From Cudoniella acicularis (Eukaryota; Ascomycota; Leotiomycetes; Helotiales; Helotiaceae): a stretch of 22,551 nucleotides of DNA. Where the stretch lies: contig JAAMPI010000944.1 in assembly GCA_013054445.1 (NCBI GenBank), forward strand, positions 1 to 22,551, written 5' to 3'. The notes beneath the pieces were generated by a model, which saw only the letters and a list, made by a program, of their open reading frames with translations, had not been told where the DNA came from and did not search any database. A program made the translations under genes and the position numbers. Shown in pieces: positions 18,432 through 22,551 of the stretch (position 1 is its first letter; the number at the start of each line of letters is the position of its first letter).

Positions 18432-19157
18432 CTACAACCTAAAAATCGCCTCATCCAACCCCTGCATATCCTCAAGATACGCATCATTCTCTCCCCTGAT
18501 AACCACCTGATCTTCCCGTATATCATCCGTCCACCTCCTCACATACACAGTCTTCATACCCACCGCCTTCGCGCCTCTTAAATCAGAAGCATGCGCCGCA
18601 ACCGTGACGCACTCTTCTGGCCGCAATTTAAGTAGTTCCAAAACCCTTAGATAATTCTCCGGCGCGGGTTTATAGAATCCTAACAACTCGCTCGAAAACA
18701 ACATGTCAAATTTCAAGTTTGAGGAGCGCACGAGATTGAGCTGCAGCCGCGTTGTCCCATTCGCATGCACATAAACTTCCCATCCACGCTCCTCCTTGAG
18801 CTTTCGAACCGCCTCGGAAACGTCGGGCCATGCTTTCTGGCTGTGCCAGGCTGCGATGGCCTTCTCCTGTACATCTGGCGTGAAGAGTGGCTTGATATCG
18901 GGATTTTTGTCGAGGAGGGCAAGGAGGGTTCGCCTGTGAGTGGTATCGATATTTTCTGGTGATTCGCCGTTGCGAAGTCGAGCGGTGTTGGCGTCAAAGT
19001 AGCTTTGTCGCCATTCGAGGGCGAAGTTGGATTTTGCATCTTGGGAGAGAGTGGAGGGGAGAACGGGGAGAATGCTGGAGTGCCAGTCTAGGCAGGTGCC
19101 CATGAAGTCGAAGAGGACGGCTTTGATTTGTCCTTTGTTGGTAGGTAGTGTCGCCAT
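18432..19157 (-). CDS. HAD-superfamily hydrolase, L-2-haloacid dehalogenase-like
   Basis: An intronless gene of 241 residues. Motif I is VLFDFMGTCLDW (about 14-25) with the nucleophile Asp in FDFMGT. Motif II corresponds to HANGTT (about 131-136), where many relatives have S-N-G. Motif III is the Lys of GFYKPAPENY (about 161-170). Motif IV is VAAHASDLRGAKAVGMKTVYV (about 185-205), with Asp in HASDLRGA. The helical cap lies between motifs I and II, as in type II 2-haloacid dehalogenases and related fungal proteins. Family members hydrolyse C-halogen or phosphate bonds; which one applies is not predictable. It lies beyond the region carrying the cluster motif, so membership in the cluster is doubtful. 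The ATG at 19157 starts just ahead of the first beta strand, as expected. Confidence 0.88.
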   Translation of the reverse strand: MATLPTNKGQIKAVLFDFMGTCLDWHSSILPVLPSTLSQDAKSNFALEWRQSYFDANTARLRNGESPENIDTTHRRTLLALLDKNPDIKPLFTPDVQEKAIAAWHSQKAWPDVSEAVRKLKEERGWEVYVHANGTTRLQLNLVRSSNLKFDMLFSSELLGFYKPAPENYLRVLELLKLRPEECVTVAAHASDLRGAKAVGMKTVYVRRWTDDIREDQVVIRGENDAYLEDMQGLDEAIFRL

Positions 19158-20313
19158 CGCGGTCTGTGTTACCTCGTTATGGAGGGAGTAGTCTCTCTAT
19201 GATACATGGAGTAAATAATTACGCGGGTGCCTTTAAATTGGATAGAGAGGGTATAAATTGACATGGGTGTCGAAGGCAGGGCGCGAGGCTGAACATGGGC
19301 TGTCTAAGCATGCGATTTTTCTTGAATTCGTGCTATGACGAAGGCCGTCAAGGGTGTTGAAACCCTTGAAAGGCCCAACTAACCAGTACCAGTAATGAGC
19401 CTCGGAACATGGATCGGAGGCGCTAAGCGAGGCCAGGGGGGAGATCGTCCGAGTTTCCTTGTATGCTACTCGCAGTTTGGTGGAGAATCGCTAATCTACA
19501 GGGGGTGCCTCACTGTAAGTTAGTGATGTCAGCATGTCAGCCTGTAGACGTCCTATCGCGACCTCTACACAACAAATTCAAGAAAATCAATTAGTTGAGA
19601 ATGGGAAAATAATCGTTCGTCTATGTATCATTTCATGATTCATTATATACTAGAAATATCTAGTATCAATGAGAAAATGTGTGTAGGAATAACACGAAAT
19701 GTAAAGGGAACAGGGAGTGTTCGCTGAAATTCAGCTTGTGAAGCGCTGCAAATTAGCGATGGCCCCCTATAAGTGCCCTATAAGAATTTTCATCAAGTAT
19801 GGAGATGTTGGCACAATGACAGGACTTTATATAGAAGAAATAAATTGATCATATGACTTAATTAATTAGCTGAAAGTAACATTTTTATATCAATCTTAAA
19901 TAGAAAGGATATAATGCAACTGGTTAACCAAAGTAGTAGAAATGAATCGTTTTAGTCTTCTAGAAAAGGAAGACTTAGAAAGGGGAGGTATTCCAGTTGT
20001 TTATTATAAATTATATAAGTTGAAATAAATATGTTCTGTTTTATCTCTTGAACAAAGGAATAGTTTGCAAAGTAAAGATAGGAAAAATTCAACTTCACAT
20101 CCACCTTATCGACTGTCACAGTCAGGTGCAGACATGAACGTAAACCTAAGGCTATCAACATGCTCTAGAACGCTTTCGGGGGCTGGGCTAATAGATGAGT
20201 CTCGGTTAAGGGGTATGGCTCGTGCACAACAGAACACAATCGAGCGCGACCTCGATCTTTTTTAAAATATCTTCTCCCTTAACCTATCACAATCCAACTG
20301 GTCGCCATCAACC
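19158..20313. other. Intergenic, AT-rich, with small repeats
   Basis: No coding region supported. There is a perfect inverted repeat ATACTAG-AAATAT-CTAGTAT (19647-19666) and a 9-bp direct repeat CCCTATAAG at 19765-19773 and 19776-19784. The section 19580-20120 is strongly AT-rich. The last 60 bp (pyrimidine-rich, ending CATCAACCATGG) look like the leader of the next small gene. Confidence 0.45.
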
Positions 20314-20825
20314 ATGGATATTTCAGAAGTTTCATACGGTCGCAACAGTCATGAATGCATCGACTCTTTCAAATCCCGGGCAATTGATCCTCCAGATTCC
20401 CTTGATGATCATGAGGTGGGCACCGCTCCAGTGTCAGCAAACCCTGGTGGACCACAGTTGTTGGAAATGGAAAGCTTTGTAAGTGAACAAAAGACGTGGG
20501 ATTTCTTTACTGATTGCGAGTAGGTACCGAAATTTGTCTTCTGGTACACCAGAGATGAGGGGTAAAGATGGGTGAGGAGTTCGCCCACTACTCTCTCACC
20601 CACCATGTGCTCTTAAGCCTTGAATGTCAGGCTCCAAGCAAGAGCCACGAGGTTGAGCAGAATGCATTGAAATTGATGGGACAGCCAGCTATCCCCTCGG
20701 TTCTCTTCCGACTTCACTCCATGTTGGCCTCGACTCTTTCAAGCCATGCCATCCCCACAACGACAAATCTGGGGAGAAAGACTCGCAGGATCCAGGAAAC
20801 TGACCACAATGGAGCCGAGTATTGA
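20314..20825 (+). CDS. Possible lineage-specific small gene, unknown function
   Basis: The ATG at 20314 has a strong fungal context (CAACCATGG) after a pyrimidine-rich leader. A proposed model uses exons 20314-20478, 20524-20561 and 20618-20825 with introns of 45 and 56 nt (GTAAGT..TAG and GTAAAG..AAG), giving 136 residues. It begins MDISEVSYGRNSHECIDSFK and has no recognisable domain, signal peptide or membrane helix. Without the second intron the frame stops at 20565 after 68 residues. Splice phases are consistent, but codon content is unremarkable and the following region is full of broken frames, so this could be the 5' part of a larger decaying gene. Confidence is low. Confidence 0.3.
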
Positions 20826-21696
20826 TTTCAGATTCCAAACCATGGCGCTGGGACGGCGGAACTACCACCTATGTACCGTACGCAAGCCGGCAAGTTACCT
20901 ACACAGGTAGCTTCTAATCCGCAATCTTGGCATCGCCTGAACTGCCTTCGTGCGGTACTGGAGAAACGCTATACATGAAGCTGCATGAGCCAGAATATGT
21001 CTTCCCTTACTGGTCTCCGGCTGCTATTCTTTTGACGCCCCCGACATGAATCAGGACCTGCTCAGGAGGAAATATGCAATTATGGAACAACAAGCCCTCT
21101 GGATTATCACTGGGCCATCGCCTCTACCCTTCCACAGGACTATCGCGAGGTTCTGGTTTCCATCATTATCCCTGACCCTCGATGGCGCATTTTCGGACTG
21201 TTTCTGAGATTGATGCGTAGCGCTCACACACAGTCGTCGACCTTTCGCCGTTCCGTTTTCGAAGAGTCTAGGCACAGTGACCAGATGGGGATCCGATTGT
21301 GACGTTTGAGGATCTGCATTTTGCATATTAGCCCTGACCTTCAAGGAATTTGGACTCGCACCATCGTTCAAGATTGTATATCATCCCCGGCGTTTTCTCA
21401 TTATCCGGATGTGATTGTTAAAACATTTTCGGGTTGTTTCTGGTGTTGGGACTTCGGGTGGTCGGATTAAGTCACTGACTTTTCCTTTCTTGTTGGGTCC
21501 GAAGAGGAAGGTCAGCTGGCGAGGTGGTGGAGGAGGAGGCAAGTTTGCTCAGTTTGCAGAATTTGTTGTGGAGAGTCACGAATGTCCTGTTGATAAATAA
21601 CCGCGGTACTTACGAATTTTCTCTTCCTTCTTCGCCGCAACCACGACTGACCATCAGCAAATAGCTCCATTTCAAGCGCAACACCATCGGAACTAA
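20826..21696 (+). pseudogene. Frame-broken coding remnants
   Basis: Several protein-like stretches occur on the plus strand in changing frames without an intact gene: PPMYRTQAGKLPTQ and SWHRLNCLRAVLEKRY (about 20870-20975), KLHEPEYVFPYWSPAAILL (about 20978-21035), LDYHWAIASTLPQDYREVLV with PDPRWRIFGLFLRLMR (about 21098-21215), and GPKRKVSWRGGGGGGKFAQF with EFVVESHECP (about 21496-21594). They look like a gene broken by shifts and stops, or exons I cannot connect. The last stretch is in the same frame as the DUF3716-like gene downstream but separated from it by TAA at 21598 and TAA at 21694. An antisense 106-codon ORF (21051-21371) overlaps; I have no evidence for it. Confidence 0.3.
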
Positions 21697-21807
21697 ACTC
21701 AATCAAAAATTTCATCCGATAACTCTTCAAATGCTGCCAATTCTGGCAATGGTGCTGGTGGTGCCTGGGGGCCACCGCACCCTTCTACCCTGAGATACTG
21801 CCAGGCC

Positions 21808-22551
21808 ATGCTGGCTCTCATGGACAATGGAGATCCTGCTGGCGTACAGCGCGATCCGGTATGTGTTTCAAGTCCACTTCTTTATTAATAATTCTAATTC
21901 GCGGATACAGACCGGCGTGGCCTTCGGCATAGCCCCGGGCAGGACCGCTGCAACGGCTGGAACAGTAAGTGTCAATTCCCTAACTCTATCTATAATTCTA
22001 ACTCGTAATTACAGGTTGCTGCTCCCCCTGCTGCTTGGCCTGCTGCTTGGCCTGCCGTGCCCACAAATGCGGCCTATCGACTGCTCCCCGATAGCCGTCC
22101 CGTCAGCGCCGATTCCGCCCGCCTGCTGCACCTCCTGGAGCAGGACGAAGTTTCGCAAGCAATGCTTGCAGGACGCGTGATCCTTCGGGATTACGAGATT
22201 CGACCAAGTCGTCGCGGTGGAGCTGATCCATTCGCACAAACGAGATCCGAACTGGTGTACTGGCGAGCAATGCTCGCGTTAATGATAACTCCCGTTGCTG
22301 CCGAACCATGCAGCAGGTGCTCCAGGGGCGAAGGAAGAATCCCGGTGTGCGTTGTCCTTCCTAGACATTTCGATGGTTGTTGCAGCAACTGTGAGTTTAC
22401 TACTCACAGAGATATGTGTACCTTCTGGCGTGGTCGACGTCTCCATCCCCGTGGCAGGGCAGCCAACCCCGACAGCGACGACGAGAACGAGAAGAGCAAC
22501 GACCGGAAGATGCCCAAACGTCGTCGGGAGGACGAGGATGACAAGGAGGAG
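21808..22551 (+). CDS. DUF3716-like cysteine-motif protein, partial (runs off right edge)
   Basis: Exons 21808(or earlier)-21858, 21911-21964 and 22015-22551, joined by introns of 52 nt (GTATGT..CAG) and 50 nt (GTAAGT..CAG) in phase 0. The last exon stays open for 179 codons to the edge. A run of cysteines, EPCSRCSRGEGRIPVC, then F-D-G-C-C-S-N-C and D-M-C-T-F, matches the C-x2-C...C...C-x2-C...C pattern of fungal DUF3716, whose function is unknown. An acidic/basic tail follows (DSDDENEKS.., KMPKRRRED..), suggesting a nuclear protein. YCQAMLALM near the start is echoed by YWRAMLALM before the Cys region. The start is uncertain: the frame is open back to 21697, just after TAA 21694-21696, but its first ATG is at 21808. 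It may be 5'-truncated, or the TAA may be a mutated CAA. Confidence 0.6.

Noticed and set aside
21051..21371. 106-codon minus-strand ORF
   Set aside because: No recognisable motif, weak context, and the plus strand of the same stretch reads more protein-like.
1..22551. tRNA, rRNA, CRISPR, bacterial operon or phage features
   Set aside because: No cloverleaf, rRNA-like or spaced-repeat structure noticed; the gene architecture is fungal nuclear.

Overview
The window looks like nuclear DNA of a filamentous ascomycete (Pezizomycotina; I would guess Leotiomycetes/Helotiales, which is inference only). Genes are broken by short introns of about 45-60 nt with GT..AG ends and CTAAC/CTGAC-type branch sites. 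The protein families are typically fungal (Zn2Cys6 regulator, MFS sugar porter, 2EXR, DUF3716). AT-rich gene-poor spacers separate the genes, and one spacer carries a solo LTR. Several gene models below were rebuilt by hand from splice sites and reading-frame phase.

Layout. Positions 1-2460 are an accessory, decayed flank: the first 27 codons of a minus-strand 2EXR gene, a broken minus-strand membrane-protein gene (413-1284), and an AT-rich stretch with a 165-bp solo LTR (1985-2149). Positions 2468-16452 form what looks like a catabolic or specialised-metabolism cluster: a Zn2Cys6 regulator (minus, frameshifted), an MFS sugar porter (plus, divergent from the regulator), a flavin monooxygenase with an N-terminal extension (plus), a cinnamyl-alcohol-dehydrogenase-type zinc ADH (minus), an L-arabinitol 4-dehydrogenase-like zinc polyol dehydrogenase (minus), and a SOU1/L-xylulose-reductase-like SDR (plus, divergent from the polyol dehydrogenase). 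Positions 17578-19157 hold a low-complexity Q/P-rich small protein and a HAD hydrolase, convergent. Positions 19158-22551 are again accessory: AT-rich spacer, a possible lineage-specific small gene, frame-broken coding remnants, and a DUF3716-like gene running off the right edge.

How the genes may work together: a sugar porter plus a polyol dehydrogenase and a ketose reductase fits uptake and redox interconversion of a pentose, polyol or rare sugar. The ADH and the flavin monooxygenase suggest a non-sugar moiety, such as an aryl or alkyl aldehyde or ketone, is processed as well. The substrate cannot be read from sequence.

The most interesting signal is a shared cis-element. The 9-mer GGGCCATGT occurs six times (either strand), always in non-coding DNA of the cluster: twice between regulator and porter, once each upstream of the monooxygenase and the ADH, once between the polyol dehydrogenase and the SDR, and once in the regulator's first intron. 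Three copies extend to an 18-bp composite, GGGCCATGTC-N3-CCCGA. I did not find it upstream of the flanking genes. The regulator itself has one extra A in an 8-A run just after its zinc cluster, which puts the DNA-binding domain out of frame with the rest.
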